Assembly (NCBI RefSeq): GCF_030285625.1 | Contig: NZ_CP127294.1 | Span: 4,436,501-4,500,500 of the forward strand | DNA from: Amycolatopsis sp. 2-15 | GTDB taxonomy: Bacteria; Actinomycetota; Actinomycetes; Mycobacteriales; Pseudonocardiaceae | DNA length: 64,000 nucleotides | Direction: 5' to 3' | Shown here: positions 42,057 to 51,537 of the stretch, piece after piece | Position numbering within the stretch: the stretch's first letter is position 1 | How the letters are laid out: each line of letters starts with the position of its first letter | Position numbers and translations under genes: made by a program | The notes under the pieces: model-generated | What the model was told of the DNA's origin: nothing | The model's database searches: none | What the model saw: only the letters and a program-made list of their open reading frames with translations

Positions 42057-42410
42057 ATGAGCTTCCTCAACCAGCCTGACGATGACCGCGAAGACGAGTT
42101 CGGCCTCGGCCCGCGGCAGACCGGCCTGGCGGGCTCGGAGGTGTTCCGGGGGAGTGCGCTCGCGGCGCCGAAGCTGTACTGGTCGCTCGCCGGTCTGGCG
42201 GGGTTGTTCGTGGTCTTTGCGCTCGTCGTGGCTGTGCGGCGGGGCGACCTGGGGGCGGTGGGGCCGGTGCTGCCGTTCGTGGTGACGCTGGGGGCGTTGT
42301 GGCGGGCGCGGGCGGTGCGGGACCTGCGGGGACTGGCGTGGTGCAGCGGGCTGGCCGCGGGTGGGCTGGTGACCGGGCTGATCGTGCTGCTGTTGGTGGC
42401 GCGGAGCTGA
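42057..42410 (+). CDS. small membrane protein, unknown function
   Basis: A 117-residue protein with an acidic N-terminus (NQPDDDREDEFGLGP) and three hydrophobic segments (LYWSLAGLAGLFVVFALVVAV, VLPFVVTLGALW and LAAGGLVTGLIVLLLVA). ATG 42057. No family recognised. It is divergent from the frameshifted lipoprotein with a 90-bp gap. Confidence 0.6.
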   Translation: MSFLNQPDDDREDEFGLGPRQTGLAGSEVFRGSALAAPKLYWSLAGLAGLFVVFALVVAVRRGDLGAVGPVLPFVVTLGALWRARAVRDLRGLAWCSGLAAGGLVTGLIVLLLVARS

Positions 42411-42518
42411 CCTGAGGAGGCTTCCGTCGCGTTTGGAGTGTGCCCGGCGAATCCTGACGGTGGGACAGTCGTGATCAGGACGGCGTGGCCTGAGCTGGTG
42501 CCGAGCGCGATCGCGACC

Positions 42519-43409
42519 TCACACCGCGCGGGGTACGTGCTTCCCGACGAAGCTCACCAGGCTCGGCACGACCGAGTGGAAGAACGTGTCGCTGTGGATG
42601 CCCTTCGCCGTGTAGCCGACGGCAGGGTGGGTGGCGGCGATGTAGCGGCGGACGCCGGTGATGAAGGAGTCCTCCGTGCCGCACCAGAGAGCCGTGGGGA
42701 TGCCGCGCAGGGCGGCGAGGTGGCGCAGCGGGTCGAGGGACGTCCAGTCCGTCTGGCCGGTGAAGATGTGGCGCTTGGCCATCTCGGGCCAGTTCGTGAT
42801 CAGCGCCGGCGAGATGGCCGCGACGGCCTCCGGAGGCTGGCGACGCTCGGCGCGGCGGCGGCCGTAGACCATGGCGCCGAAGCCGCCCATCGAGACGCCG
42901 GCGCAGGCGAAAGGCAGGCCGTGCGCGCCGCCGAGGCCGCGGGCCGCGAGCCAGCGCGGGACTTCCTCCAGCAGCATCGCCATGGGGTCGTCGCCGGGGC
43001 GGACCTCGTGCCAGTAGTTGTCGCCGCCGTCGACGGCGACGTAGCCGTGCGCGGGCACGGCCTTGCGTGCGACGTCCGTGGAGAGCTGCTTGAGCAGGCC
43101 GCTGGGGGCGGCGTTGCGGGCGTTGCCGTGGAGGCCGTGGAGCATGAGCGACATCGGCAGGTCGGGCGGCGGTTTCTTGCTGGGCAGGAAGAGCACGAGG
43201 TCGACGTCGCGGCCCCGCGCGGTGGAGTGCACGCGCTCGACCCGCAGCGAGCCGACCTGGGTGACCGGTGAGGCGGTGGTGACGCCGAGGACCTGCAATG
43301 CCTGGCCGAGGGGCGTCAGCCCGGCGGCGGTCGCGGCGGCCACCCCGGCGACGCCCAGGCCGGCCGCCCCGGCGGCGAGCGCTGTGCGGCGGCTGACGCG
43401 GCCGTTCAC
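42519..43409 (-). CDS. Tat-exported alpha/beta-hydrolase (esterase D / mycolyltransferase-like fold)
   Basis: A 296-residue hydrolase. A twin-arginine signal (VSRRTALAAGAAG) is followed by an alpha/beta-hydrolase domain with MLHGLHGN (oxyanion side) and the nucleophile elbow GVSMGGFGAMVYG (Ser173). The catalytic Asp/Glu and His are likely in WCGTEDSF and GIHSDTFFHS. The arrangement resembles esterase D and antigen 85-like families. It would act outside the cell on an ester or acyl donor. Start GTG 43409. Related proteins in this order act on lipids, but the substrate is not predictable. Confidence 0.75.
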   Translation of the reverse strand: MNGRVSRRTALAAGAAGLGVAGVAAATAAGLTPLGQALQVLGVTTASPVTQVGSLRVERVHSTARGRDVDLVLFLPSKKPPPDLPMSLMLHGLHGNARNAAPSGLLKQLSTDVARKAVPAHGYVAVDGGDNYWHEVRPGDDPMAMLLEEVPRWLAARGLGGAHGLPFACAGVSMGGFGAMVYGRRRAERRQPPEAVAAISPALITNWPEMAKRHIFTGQTDWTSLDPLRHLAALRGIPTALWCGTEDSFITGVRRYIAATHPAVGYTAKGIHSDTFFHSVVPSLVSFVGKHVPRAV

Positions 43410-43857
43410 GCCGCACCACCGGCGACGGAGCGGCCTGCGGCGATCGTGCTGCGGCCGACTCGCGGGACCGCTGCCTCGTCGGCGCCGAGCCGCGCGGCGC
43501 TGTCGGCCGGCACCGTTGCGCCACTGATCCGTTCGTCCAACCCGGACCCGATCCCGGCGGTACCCGCGGTGCCGGCGGTGGGTTTCACGCCGTCACCGCG
43601 AAGGTGGAGCCACCTGAGGAGCCCCGCAGCGAGCACCGCCCGGCGGTTGTTCCGGAAGCGAGCCCGACGACCCCTCCGTCCACGTCTGCCTCCGTCCCAG
43701 ACCCCCGCAGGAAACTCCCATTCACCTGGACGCAGCTCACCATCCGCGCGTTGCCCGGCGCCACCGATCATCGTGCAGAGTCGGCGCCCGCGGCGCCAGT
43801 TCTGAAAACCGGTCTGAAACCCGGGCCTCCTGAAAACCAGAGCCTTGCCAGCGTTCC

Positions 43858-43870
43858 ATAACTCTGTTAT
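43858..43870. promoter_or_regulatory. operator-like palindrome ATAAC-TCT-GTTAT
   Basis: A 13-bp interrupted palindrome (arms ATAAC/GTTAT), upstream of the carotenoid oxygenase start at 43905. The preceding stretch 43410-43857 (about 450 bp) has open frames on both strands but no supported gene. Confidence 0.6.
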
Positions 43871-43876
43871 CAATGA

Positions 43877-43889
43877 ATAACACTGTTAT
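43877..43889. promoter_or_regulatory. second operator-like palindrome ATAAC-ACT-GTTAT
   Basis: Second copy with the same 5-bp arms as at 43858-43870, spaced 19 bp centre to centre, and 15 bp before the carotenoid oxygenase ATG. Paired palindromes of this spacing suggest cooperative binding by a TetR/MarR-like dimer. The regulator is not encoded next door. Confidence 0.6.
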
Positions 43890-43904
43890 GAAAGGACCGC
43901 ACTC

Positions 43905-45263
43905 ATGACCAACCAGTTCCTCGAAGGCAACTTCGCCCCCGTCACCCACGAGCACACCGCCACGCGCCTCGAGGTCACCGGGCACTTGCCCGAGTACCTC
44001 GACGGCCGCTATTTGCGCAACGGGCCCAACCCGCTCGCACAGCAAGACCCCGAGAGCTACCACTGGTTCCTCGGCGACGGCATGGTCCACGGCGTCCGCG
44101 TGCGGGACGGGCGGGCCGAGTGGTACCGCAACCGCTGGATCCGCACGCCGCACGTCGCGGGGTTGCTCGGGGAGGGGCCTGAGGCGCCCAACATGGGCAT
44201 CGGGGCCAACACGAACGTCATCGGGCACGCCGGGCGCACGCTGGCGCTCATCGAGGGCGGCCTGCCGGCGTACGAGCTCACCGAGGAGCTCGACACTGTC
44301 GGCGCGTGCGACTTCGACGGGACGCTGGCCGGCGGCTACACGGCCCACCCGAAGCGCGACCCGGGCACGGGCGAGCTGCACGCCGTGTCGTACACCTTCG
44401 GCCGTGGCGGCACCGTGCAGTATTCCGTGATCGGCGCCGACGGCCGCGTCCGCCGCGTGGTCGACGTCGAGGTGACCGGCGCGCCGATGATGCACGACTT
44501 CTCACTCACCGAGCACTTCGTCGTGTTTTACGACCTGCCCGTCACCTTCCACCCACATCGGACTCCGGCGCACGTCGACGTGCCCGACCCGATCACCGCG
44601 CACCTCGACGGTGGCGGCAGCTCCATGCCCTACCGGTGGAACCCGGACTATCCTGCCCGAGTCGGCGTGCTGCCGCGTGAGGGCGACGCCGCCGACGTGC
44701 GCTGGTTCGACGTCGACCCTTGTTACGTGTTCCACACACTCAACGCCTACGACGACGGCGAGCATGTGGTGCTCGAGGTCGTTCGCCATGCCAGGGTGTT
44801 CGACGCGCAGCCCGGTTCCGTCAAGAGCGCGCCGACCCTCGATCGGTGGACCATCGACCTCGCGGCCGGCAAGGTGCTCGAAGAACGGGTCGACGACCAC
44901 GGCCAGGAATTTCCGCGAGTTGACGAGCGGGTCGTCGGCCACGCGCACCAGTACGGCTACACGGTGTCCATGGGGCAGTTCTCGAACTTCACCGGTGAGC
45001 TCTACAAGCACAGCTTCCGCTCGGGTACGGCTCAGCGGCACTCGTTCGGGCCCGGCCGCGTGCCCGGCGAATTCGTGTTCGTTCCGTCCCGTGTGGACGC
45101 CGCCGAGGACGAAGGCGTGCTCATGGGTTTCGTCTTCGACGCCGCCACCCAGCGCAGCGACCTGACGTTGCTCGACGCGGGAACGCTCGAGCCCGTCGCC
45201 GCCGTGCACCTGCCCGATCGGGTGCCCCACGGCTTCCACGGCAACTGGGTGCCGATCGGCTAG
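43905..45263 (+). CDS. carotenoid cleavage oxygenase (RPE65/CCO family)
   Basis: A 452-residue non-heme iron dioxygenase of the carotenoid/stilbene oxygenase type. The four iron-ligating His residues sit in YTAHPK (H148), MMHDFS (H197), VFHTLNAY (H277) and GFHGNW (H445). The N-terminal FLEGNFAPVTHEHTAT and GRYLRNGPNP are typical. It should cleave a C=C bond of a carotenoid, apocarotenoid or stilbene with O2; the substrate is not determined. Start ATG 43905 after GAAAGG. Two ATAACnnnGTTAT palindromes lie immediately upstream, so it is likely tightly regulated. No carotenoid biosynthesis gene is in the window. Confidence 0.9.
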   Translation: MTNQFLEGNFAPVTHEHTATRLEVTGHLPEYLDGRYLRNGPNPLAQQDPESYHWFLGDGMVHGVRVRDGRAEWYRNRWIRTPHVAGLLGEGPEAPNMGIGANTNVIGHAGRTLALIEGGLPAYELTEELDTVGACDFDGTLAGGYTAHPKRDPGTGELHAVSYTFGRGGTVQYSVIGADGRVRRVVDVEVTGAPMMHDFSLTEHFVVFYDLPVTFHPHRTPAHVDVPDPITAHLDGGGSSMPYRWNPDYPARVGVLPREGDAADVRWFDVDPCYVFHTLNAYDDGEHVVLEVVRHARVFDAQPGSVKSAPTLDRWTIDLAAGKVLEERVDDHGQEFPRVDERVVGHAHQYGYTVSMGQFSNFTGELYKHSFRSGTAQRHSFGPGRVPGEFVFVPSRVDAAEDEGVLMGFVFDAATQRSDLTLLDAGTLEPVAAVHLPDRVPHGFHGNWVPIG

Positions 45264-45273
45264 CCCGAACGGC

Positions 45274-46098
45274 CTACGTCAGCACCCGCTGATCGCCCGT
45301 GTAGAGGTTCATGCTGTCGCCACGCAGGAAACCGATGAGCGTCATGCCGTTCTCCTCCGCCAGCTCAACGGCCAAAGAGGACGGAGCGGACACGGCGGCC
45401 AGCAGGCCGATCCCGGCCATCGCCGCCTTCTGCACCAGCTCGAACGAGGCACGGCCGGAGACCAGCAGCCCGCAGCCGGGCGCGGGGATCCGGCCGGCCT
45501 GCAGGGCCCACCCGAGCACCTTGTCGACGGCGTTGTGCCGCCCGACGTCCTCGCGCACGACCTCGAGCTCACCGTCCGGAGTGAACAGCGCGGCCGCGTG
45601 CAGCCCGCCGGTGGACTTGAACACCTTCTGCTGTTCCCGCAACGTGTCCGGGAGCTTCACGAGCACGTCGGTCTTCACCTCGAACGGCGAGTCCGCAGGG
45701 GAGAAGCGGCTCTTCAGCTTCACGGCGTCGAGCGCGGCCTTGCCGCAGACGCCGCACGAGGACGTGGTGTAGAAGTTGCGCTCCACGCCCACGTCCGGAG
45801 GTGCCACGCCGGGCGCGAGTGTCACGTCGAGCACGTTGTAGGTGTTGCGCCCCTGGTCGTCGACGCCGTCGCAGTAGCGCGCGGCCGCGATGTCCTCACG
45901 GGACCCGAGCACGCCCTCCGACAACAGGAAGCCGTGGGCCAGCTCGACATCGTGACCGGGAGTGCGCATCGTCACTGCGAGTGCTTTGCCGCCGACGCGG
46001 ATCTCCAACGGCTCCTCGGCCGCCAGCGAGTCGGGGCGACGACGTTCACCGGTCGAGGAAATCCTCCGCACCGGCCGCCGCACGGTCACCCTGCCCAT
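45274..46098 (-). CDS. fdhD: formate dehydrogenase accessory sulfurtransferase FdhD
   Basis: A 274-residue protein that transfers sulfur to the molybdenum cofactor of formate dehydrogenases. The sulfur-carrying cysteine motif is C115-GV-C118 (SSCGVCGKA). [28 protein letters not shown] and [16 protein letters not shown] are strongly conserved in the family. ATG 46098 is chosen with AAAGGTGG upstream rather than an upstream ATG at 46113. The target enzyme is probably the YdeP-like protein at 53492-55804. Divergent from the oxalate/formate antiporter. Confidence 0.95.
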   Translation of the reverse strand: MGRVTVRRPVRRISSTGERRRPDSLAAEEPLEIRVGGKALAVTMRTPGHDVELAHGFLLSEGVLGSREDIAAARYCDGVDDQGRNTYNVLDVTLAPGVAPPDVGVERNFYTTSSCGVCGKAALDAVKLKSRFSPADSPFEVKTDVLVKLPDTLREQQKVFKSTGGLHAAALFTPDGELEVVREDVGRHNAVDKVLGWALQAGRIPAPGCGLLVSGRASFELVQKAAMAGIGLLAAVSAPSSLAVELAEENGMTLIGFLRGDSMNLYTGDQRVLT

Positions 46099-46220
46099 CT
46101 GTCCACCTTTCAACGGCCTTTGAAGACGTGCGCAGACGATCTACGACACCCAGCCGATGCAACGTCGGGGAACAAGTAATACATTCCCAGCATCACCTCA
46201 CAGTTCGGAGGAGTCTGACG

Positions 46221-47573
46221 ATGGCCCTCGGCTTCCTGGCCCGCTCTCGTATCGTCGCACCGCCTGGCTGGACCCGTTGGCTGGTCCCTCCGGCAGCGCT
46301 TTCGATACATCTCTCGATCGGTCAAGCTTACGCGTGGAGCGTGTTCAAAACCCCGCTCGAGAAGACCATGCACCTCTCGGGCACGGAGTCCGGGCTGCCT
46401 TTCCAGCTGGGCATCGTGATGCTCGGCCTCTCGGCCGCGTTCGGCGGCACGCTCGTGGAGAAGAACGGCCCGCGCTGGGCCATGTTCGTGGCGACGATCT
46501 GCTTCGGCGCCGGCTTCCTCGTGGCGGCGCTCGGTGTCGCGACCGGGCAGTTCTGGCTCGTGGTCGTGGGCTACGGCGGGATCGGCGGCATCGGGCTCGG
46601 GATCGGCTACATCTCACCCGTGTCGACGCTGATCAAGTGGTTCCCCGACCGGCCCGGCATGGCCACGGGCATCGCGATCATGGGCTTCGGCGGCGGCGCG
46701 CTCATCGCCTCGCCGTGGTCCTCGGCGATGCTCGGCACCTCGCCCGCCGCGAGCGACATCGCGGTGGCGTTCCTGATCCACGGCATCGTTTACGCGGTGT
46801 TCATGACGATGGGCGTGCTGCTCGTGCGCGTGCCGGCCGACGGGTGGAAGCCCGCGGGCTGGGAGCCGAAGGTCCTGGAGACCAAGAAGCTCATCTCCAC
46901 GCACAACGTCTCGGCCGCCAACGCGCTCAAGACACCGCAGTTCTGGTGCCTGTGGATCGTGCTGTGCCTCAACGTGACCGCGGGCATCGGCATCCTGGAG
47001 AAGGCCGCGCCGATGATCACGGACTTCTTCAAGGGCACCTCGGCGCCGGTCGGCACGGCCGCCGCCGCCGGTTTCGTCGCGATGCTCTCGCTCACCAACA
47101 TGCTCGGCCGCTTCGTGTGGTCGTCCGTTTCGGACCTGGTGGGGCGCAAGAACATCTACCGCTTCTACCTCGGCCTCGGCGCGGTGCTGTACCTGATCAT
47201 CGCGCTGACCACGAACTCGTCCAAGCTGCTGTTCGTGCTCTGCGCCATGCTGATCCTGTCCTTCTACGGCGGTGGCTTCTCGACGCTGCCGGCGTATCTG
47301 AAGGACCTGTTCGGCAACTACCAGGTCGGCGCGATCCACGGCCGGCTGCTCACCGCGTGGTCGGTCGCCGGTGTGCTCGGGCCACTGATCGTCGACGGCA
47401 TCGCCGACAGCGAGAAGTCCGCGGGCAAGAGTGGTCCGGACCTCTACGCGACGTCGTTCTACATCATGATCGGCCTGCTCGTGGTCGGCTTCATCGCCAA
47501 CGAGTTCGTGCGACCGGTCAAGGCGAAGTTCCACGAGCCCGTGGCGAGCACCCAGGTGGGGAGTGAGGCGTGA
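46221..47573 (+). CDS. OFA-type MFS antiporter (oxalate/formate or related acid)
   Basis: A 450-residue transporter of the OFA (oxalate:formate) MFS group, 12 membrane segments. Typical parts are PAALSIHLSIGQAYAWSVF, GLGIGYISPVSTLIKWFPDRPG, TNMLGRFVWSSVSDLVGRKN and FYGGGFSTLPAYLKDLFG. ATG 46221 follows GGAGGAG. Divergent from fdhD and followed at a 1-base overlap by a 45-residue membrane protein. The neighbourhood (fdhD, YdeP-like enzyme) supports formate, oxalate or a similar carboxylate as substrate; the family also includes lactate and pyruvate carriers. Confidence 0.85.
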   Translation: MALGFLARSRIVAPPGWTRWLVPPAALSIHLSIGQAYAWSVFKTPLEKTMHLSGTESGLPFQLGIVMLGLSAAFGGTLVEKNGPRWAMFVATICFGAGFLVAALGVATGQFWLVVVGYGGIGGIGLGIGYISPVSTLIKWFPDRPGMATGIAIMGFGGGALIASPWSSAMLGTSPAASDIAVAFLIHGIVYAVFMTMGVLLVRVPADGWKPAGWEPKVLETKKLISTHNVSAANALKTPQFWCLWIVLCLNVTAGIGILEKAAPMITDFFKGTSAPVGTAAAAGFVAMLSLTNMLGRFVWSSVSDLVGRKNIYRFYLGLGAVLYLIIALTTNSSKLLFVLCAMLILSFYGGGFSTLPAYLKDLFGNYQVGAIHGRLLTAWSVAGVLGPLIVDGIADSEKSAGKSGPDLYATSFYIMIGLLVVGFIANEFVRPVKAKFHEPVASTQVGSEA

Positions 47574-47710
47574 TGAGTACACCGGAGGTCGAAGGGCGCT
47601 CGACCGGGCGCACCGTGCTGCTCGTGGTCGCGTGGCTGTGGGTGCTGGTGCCGTTCGTGTACGGCGTTTACGAGCTGATCCTCAAGGTCATCGACCTGTT
47701 CGGCGGCTGA
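47573..47710 (+). CDS. MFS transporter small subunit-like membrane protein
   Basis: A 45-residue protein starting at ATG 47573, whose A is the last base of the antiporter stop (TGATG), and ending at TGA 47710. A short hydrophilic start is followed by one membrane helix (VLLVVAWLWVLVPFVYGVYELI) and ends VIDLFGG. Similar single-helix proteins encoded directly after OFA antiporters are annotated as small subunits. Translational coupling is evident. A terminator follows, so the two genes form an operon. Confidence 0.75.
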   Translation: MSTPEVEGRSTGRTVLLVVAWLWVLVPFVYGVYELILKVIDLFGG

Positions 47711-47730
47711 TCGGACGCGTGCTTTCGCTT

Positions 47731-47769
47731 CAGTGAGAACCCCTGGATCTTTCCGGGGGTTTTTCACTG
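47731..47769 (+). terminator. intrinsic terminator after OFA antiporter operon
   Basis: AACCCC/GGGGTT inner stem with a T-run (TTTTT) within an outer CAGTGA/TCACTG pair, 20 bases after the small subunit stop. A classical rho-independent shape, rare in this window. Confidence 0.75.
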
Positions 47770-47773
47770 GACA

Positions 47774-47797
47774 AATGGTCAAGAGTCGTTGACCATT
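47774..47797. promoter_or_regulatory. perfect operator palindrome upstream of ArsR-type regulator
   Basis: AATGGTCA and TGACCATT (perfect 8-bp arms, 8-bp spacer) end 7 bases before GTG 47805 of the regulator gene. Position at the likely start of a leaderless mRNA strongly suggests autoregulation. Confidence 0.7.
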
Positions 47798-47804
47798 GAT
47801 CCTC

Positions 47805-48335
47805 GTGACTGGGGACGACTACGTTCCGCCCTCCGGCAGCGTCGAGGTGCGGACCACTGAACAACTGCGTGCCGTGAACAATCTGGTGCGCCACCGCGTG
47901 CTCGCGGTGCTGCGCGACGGGCCCGCGACGATCACGCAGATCGCCGCGCGCCTGGACCTGGCGAAGGGAAGTTCGAGTTATCACGTACGGGTGCTGGAGC
48001 GAGCCGGGCTGATCCACGTGGTGCGGACGCGCAAGGTGCGTGGCGTCATCGAGCGGTACTACGGGATGGTCGCGAAGACCGTGGTACTGCCGGATCCGGC
48101 GCCCGGGCAACGCGACGTCCTGCTGCAGCACGCGATCGACGACCTGGCCACCGCGCCGGAGGGGGCGCGGTACGTGCGCATGTCGCACCTGCGTCTCGGG
48201 GAGTCACGCTACGCGGAGTTCGAGCGCCGGCTGGGCGAGCTGCTGGACGAGATGCAGGCGGCGCGCGAACCGGACGAGCCCGCGGCGACGATCGCGGTGG
48301 CGTTCTTCCGACCCGGTGAAGGGGCGGCGCGATGA
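47805..48335 (+). CDS. ArsR-type winged-helix transcriptional regulator
   Basis: A 176-residue regulator. The winged helix spans about residues 15-85 ([55 protein letters not shown]). GTG 47805 is preferred; a TTG at 47796 lies inside the operator palindrome. The C-terminal domain is helical and of the kind that senses a ligand, with no metal-binding cysteine motif of classical ArsR/SmtB. It overlaps the downstream MFS gene by 4 bases (ATGA), so it most likely controls that exporter and itself. Confidence 0.82.
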   Translation: MTGDDYVPPSGSVEVRTTEQLRAVNNLVRHRVLAVLRDGPATITQIAARLDLAKGSSSYHVRVLERAGLIHVVRTRKVRGVIERYYGMVAKTVVLPDPAPGQRDVLLQHAIDDLATAPEGARYVRMSHLRLGESRYAEFERRLGELLDEMQAAREPDEPAATIAVAFFRPGEGAAR

Positions 48336-49597
48336 CCGGGATGGTTCGGGTGTTCCGGCGCTCGGCTGCGGCGCCGAAGATGCCGCCCGCCTTCGCGCGG
48401 TTGTGGACGGCGGCGACGGTGTCGGCGTTGGGGGACGGGGCGTATGCGGCGGCGTTGCCGTTGTTCGCCGTGGCGTTGAGCAAGGATCCCGTCGTGATCA
48501 GCCTGGTGTCGGTGGCGATGGTGTTGCCGCACCTGGTGGTGGGGCTGGTGGCGGGCGCGCTGGTGGACCGGTGGGACCGGCGGCGGACGATGTGGGTCGC
48601 CGATCTGTGGCAAGCGGCGTTGCTGGCCCTTGCGGTCGTGGCGGGGGCGGTCGGGGCGCTGGGGATCCCGGAGTTGCTCGTGCTGGCGTTCCTGCTGGGT
48701 GTAGGGGAGCTGTTCTTCGACGTGGCCTCGCAGGCCTACCTGCCGGACCTGCTCGGGCGCGACCAGACGTTGCTGCGCCGCGCCAACGGGCGGCTGCGGG
48801 GTGCGTCGACGGCGGCCGGGCAGTTCGCGGGGCCGCCGGTGGGCAGCTTCCTGTTCGCGCTCGCGCGGACAGTGCCGTTCCTGGCGGACGCCGTGTCGTT
48901 CGTGGCGAGTGCGCTGCTGATCCGGACGTTGCCCTCGACACCGGTGCCCGAGCGCGTCGAGGGCCGCAGCGTGTGGGCGGACGCGCGGGAAGGATTCCGA
49001 TACGTCGTCCGGGATCGGCTGCTGCTCGGCCTGGCGTTGCGGCCGGCGGTCGGCAACCTGGCGTTCGGCGCGGTGGGCGCGGTGCTGGTGCTGTTCGCGC
49101 AGGACACGCTGGGCCTGTCCGCGGTCGGCTACGGCTTCCTGCTCGCCGCCGACGCCGTCGGCGGGTTGCTGGGCGCCATGGTTGTGGCGGGACCGCTCGA
49201 GAAACTCCTCGGGACGGGCACGGCGCTCACCCTGACGGCCGTGGTGGAGGGCGCGTCGATCCTCGTCTTCGGGCTCGCGGACAACCCGTGGCTCGCCGGC
49301 GCCATGTTCGCGCTCTGCGGCTGCGGCATGGCCACCACCATGGTGCTCGGCTGGTCACTGCGCCAGGCGATCGTCCCGGGCCGGCTCATGGGCCGGGTCG
49401 CCGCGGCTTCCCGCCTGGTCTCCCTGTCGGCCGGCCCACTGGGCGCGCTGCTGGGCGGCTGGCTCGCCTCGGCGGCGGGCCTGCGGACCCCGTACTTCGC
49501 CGCCGCGGCGGTCCTGCTGACGATGACCGTGGTGACGATGAGCATGACCAGCAACGCCAAGGTGAAAGCCGCGCTGGCGTCCGCAGTGGACGGTTAG
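48332..49597 (+). CDS. MFS efflux transporter
   Basis: A 421-residue, 12-helix MFS protein of the drug/macrolide or siderophore exporter type. [15 protein letters not shown] is the A-like motif between helices 2 and 3, and [18 protein letters not shown] is typical of this branch. Translationally coupled to the ArsR-type regulator upstream. Its stop overlaps by 4 bases the stop of the convergent GntR gene. Substrate unknown. Confidence 0.82.
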   Translation: MTGMVRVFRRSAAAPKMPPAFARLWTAATVSALGDGAYAAALPLFAVALSKDPVVISLVSVAMVLPHLVVGLVAGALVDRWDRRRTMWVADLWQAALLALAVVAGAVGALGIPELLVLAFLLGVGELFFDVASQAYLPDLLGRDQTLLRRANGRLRGASTAAGQFAGPPVGSFLFALARTVPFLADAVSFVASALLIRTLPSTPVPERVEGRSVWADAREGFRYVVRDRLLLGLALRPAVGNLAFGAVGAVLVLFAQDTLGLSAVGYGFLLAADAVGGLLGAMVVAGPLEKLLGTGTALTLTAVVEGASILVFGLADNPWLAGAMFALCGCGMATTMVLGWSLRQAIVPGRLMGRVAAASRLVSLSAGPLGALLGGWLASAAGLRTPYFAAAAVLLTMTVVTMSMTSNAKVKAALASAVDG

Positions 49598-50256
49598 AGC
49601 TCCGCCAGCAGGCGGCTCCGCGCGGAGTCCACGTGGTCGGCGGCGACGCGGTCCAGTTCGGCCGCGTCGCCGTCGCGGATCAGGGCCGCCAGTTCGCGGT
49701 GTTCGGCGACGACGTGGGAGCGGTACTGCGAACCCCCCAGCGACACGCGCTGCAGCTGGAACAGGAACACCTGCGAACGCACCGCCTCCCACGCCTCCGT
49801 GAGGCGACGGTTGCCCGCGGCGGCGTAGACGCGGTCGTGGAAAGCGATGTCCAGCGCCAGCAATCGGGGGCCGTCCGCGCCGGAGCCGACGGCGGAGGAC
49901 AGCGCCGAAACGAGGTCGTCCAAGGCGGCCAGATCGTCTACAGTGGACCGCGCCCGAGCGGTGCGAGCGGCCAGTCGGTCGAGCGCGGCCCGCACGGAGT
50001 ACACCTCCTCGACGTCCACCGCGGTCACCTCGACGACCGTGGTCGGGCGATGCCAGCCGCCGCGGACGAGGCCCTCGCGGGTGAGCAGGGCGAGACCCTC
50101 GCGGACCGAGCCGCGGCTGACCTCCAGCGACGCGGCGAGCTCGACCTCACGCAGGGGCGCGCCGGGTGGGAAGTGGCCGGCGAAGATCGCGTCGCGCACG
50201 CGGTCGGCCGCTTCTTCGGCGAGGCCGCGCCGGGCGGCCTTCTGAAGGGGCTCCAT
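49594..50256 (-). CDS. GntR/FadR family transcriptional regulator (FCD domain)
   Basis: A 220-residue regulator. The N-terminal winged HTH ([30 protein letters not shown], about residues 35-65) is followed by an all-helical FCD ligand domain with metal-site features ([23 protein letters not shown] and DHV). Divergent from a VOC-SDR operon with a palindrome between them, so it probably controls both. FCD members often sense carboxylates such as lactate or gluconate. Confidence 0.87.
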   Translation of the reverse strand: MEPLQKAARRGLAEEAADRVRDAIFAGHFPPGAPLREVELAASLEVSRGSVREGLALLTREGLVRGGWHRPTTVVEVTAVDVEEVYSVRAALDRLAARTARARSTVDDLAALDDLVSALSSAVGSGADGPRLLALDIAFHDRVYAAAGNRRLTEAWEAVRSQVFLFQLQRVSLGGSQYRSHVVAEHRELAALIRDGDAAELDRVAADHVDSARSRLLAEL

Positions 50257-50261
50257 CGGTC

Positions 50262-50273
50262 AATGTTGACATT
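50262..50273. promoter_or_regulatory. palindrome AATGT-TG-ACATT between GntR and VOC genes
   Basis: A perfect 12-bp palindrome, 6 bp upstream of the GntR start and 53 bp upstream of the VOC start. A good candidate operator for the FadR-type regulator. Confidence 0.5.
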
Positions 50274-50325
50274 CGGACATGGGCACATCAAGGTGAGGGA
50301 GCCACCGCGAGCCGAAGGAGAGCCC

Positions 50326-50742
50326 ATGCGCCCCGCGTTCCACCTCGCCATCCCGGTCGACGACCTCGCCCGCGCCCGCGCGTTCTACGGCGGGGTGCTC
50401 GGGTTGGCGGAGGGCCGTTCTTCGGACGCGTGGGTGGACTGGGACTTCCGCGGCCACCAGGTGGTCACGCACGTGGTGCCCGGCGCGAAAGCCGAGGCCG
50501 GTCGCAACCCCGTGGACGGCCACGACGTGCCCGTGCCCCACTTCGGCCTCGTCCTCGACGTCGACTCCTTCCACGAGCTCGCCGGCCGTCTGCGCGGCGC
50601 GGGCACGGAGTTCGTGATCGAGCCGTACCAGCGGTTCGCGGGCGAGCCGGGGGAGCAGTGGACGATGTTCCTGCACGACCCGGCCGGCAACGCCCTGGAG
50701 TTCAAGGCGTTCCGCGACGAAGCGCAGCTGTTCGCGAAGTGA
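50326..50742 (+). CDS. VOC superfamily (glyoxalase/dioxygenase-fold) protein
   Basis: A 138-residue metal-binding VOC protein: [23 protein letters not shown] (first ligand region), [11 protein letters not shown] and [13 protein letters not shown] (with the usual Glu ligand). Function could be glyoxalase-, dioxygenase- or resistance-like. ATG 50326 follows GAAGGAG. It overlaps the next gene by 4 bases (GTGA), so the pair is co-translated. Confidence 0.8.
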   Translation: MRPAFHLAIPVDDLARARAFYGGVLGLAEGRSSDAWVDWDFRGHQVVTHVVPGAKAEAGRNPVDGHDVPVPHFGLVLDVDSFHELAGRLRGAGTEFVIEPYQRFAGEPGEQWTMFLHDPAGNALEFKAFRDEAQLFAK

Positions 50743-51482
50743 ACGTCCTCGTCACCGGCGGCTCCCGCGGCATCGGCCGCGCGATCGCCCACGCCTTCGC
50801 CGCCCGGGGTGACCGGGTGGCCGTCCACTATGGATCCAACGCCGCGGCGGCCGAGGAGACGCTGGCCGCGCTCCCGGGCGACGGCCACGCGCTGGTCGGC
50901 GGCGATCTCGGTGATCCCGAAGCGGCACAACGGATCGCGGACGCGGCCGAGGAGCTGCTCGGCGGCGTCGACGTGCTCGTGAACAACGCGGCCGTCGGCA
51001 CGACACCCGAGACCTCCACGCCCGTCGCGACCATCGGCTACGCGCACTGGCAGGAAGTCTGGCGCCGCACGCTGGACGTCAACCTGATGGGCGCCGCCAA
51101 CATCTCCTTCCACGTCGCCCGCCACCTCATCGCGCGGAAAGCGCCGGGGCGGATCGTGAACGTCGGCTCGCGCGGCGCGTTCCGCGGCGAACCCGAGCAC
51201 CCCGCGTACGGTGCGAGCAAGGCCGCGCTGCACGCGCTCGGCCAGTCACTCGCGATCGAGCTGGCGCCGCACGGGATCTCCGTGACGTCGGTGGCGCCCG
51301 GGTTCACCGCGACCGAACGCGTCGCGCACCGGATCACCGACGCCGTGCGGGAGCAGAGCCCGTTCGGCCGGGTGGCGGAGCCGGAGGAGATCGCCAACGC
51401 GGTGGTCTACCTGGCGTCGGCCGAGGCGACCTGGGCCTCGGGCGCGATCCTCGACCTGAACGGCGCTTCCTACCTGCGCTGA
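50739..51482 (+). CDS. short-chain dehydrogenase/reductase
   Basis: A 247-residue SDR of the FabG type. The nucleotide motif is [15 protein letters not shown] follows, the catalytic Ser is in NVGSRG, and YGASK carries Tyr-Lys. GTG 50739 overlaps the VOC stop. The C-terminal [10 protein letters not shown] and [13 protein letters not shown] are typical. Probably NADP(H)-dependent; substrate unknown. With VOC it forms a GntR-controlled pair. Confidence 0.87.
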   Translation: MNVLVTGGSRGIGRAIAHAFAARGDRVAVHYGSNAAAAEETLAALPGDGHALVGGDLGDPEAAQRIADAAEELLGGVDVLVNNAAVGTTPETSTPVATIGYAHWQEVWRRTLDVNLMGAANISFHVARHLIARKAPGRIVNVGSRGAFRGEPEHPAYGASKAALHALGQSLAIELAPHGISVTSVAPGFTATERVAHRITDAVREQSPFGRVAEPEEIANAVVYLASAEATWASGAILDLNGASYLR

Positions 51483-51537
51483 GCTGTGAACTGGGTCACG
51501 CGTGCAGCAGACGGCAGCGGGAAAGCGTCGGTAGGGC

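Noticed and set aside
43410..43857. Small proteins on either strand between the esterase and carotenoid oxygenase
   Set aside because: Several frames are open, but none has a ribosome site, family motif or consistent codon usage.
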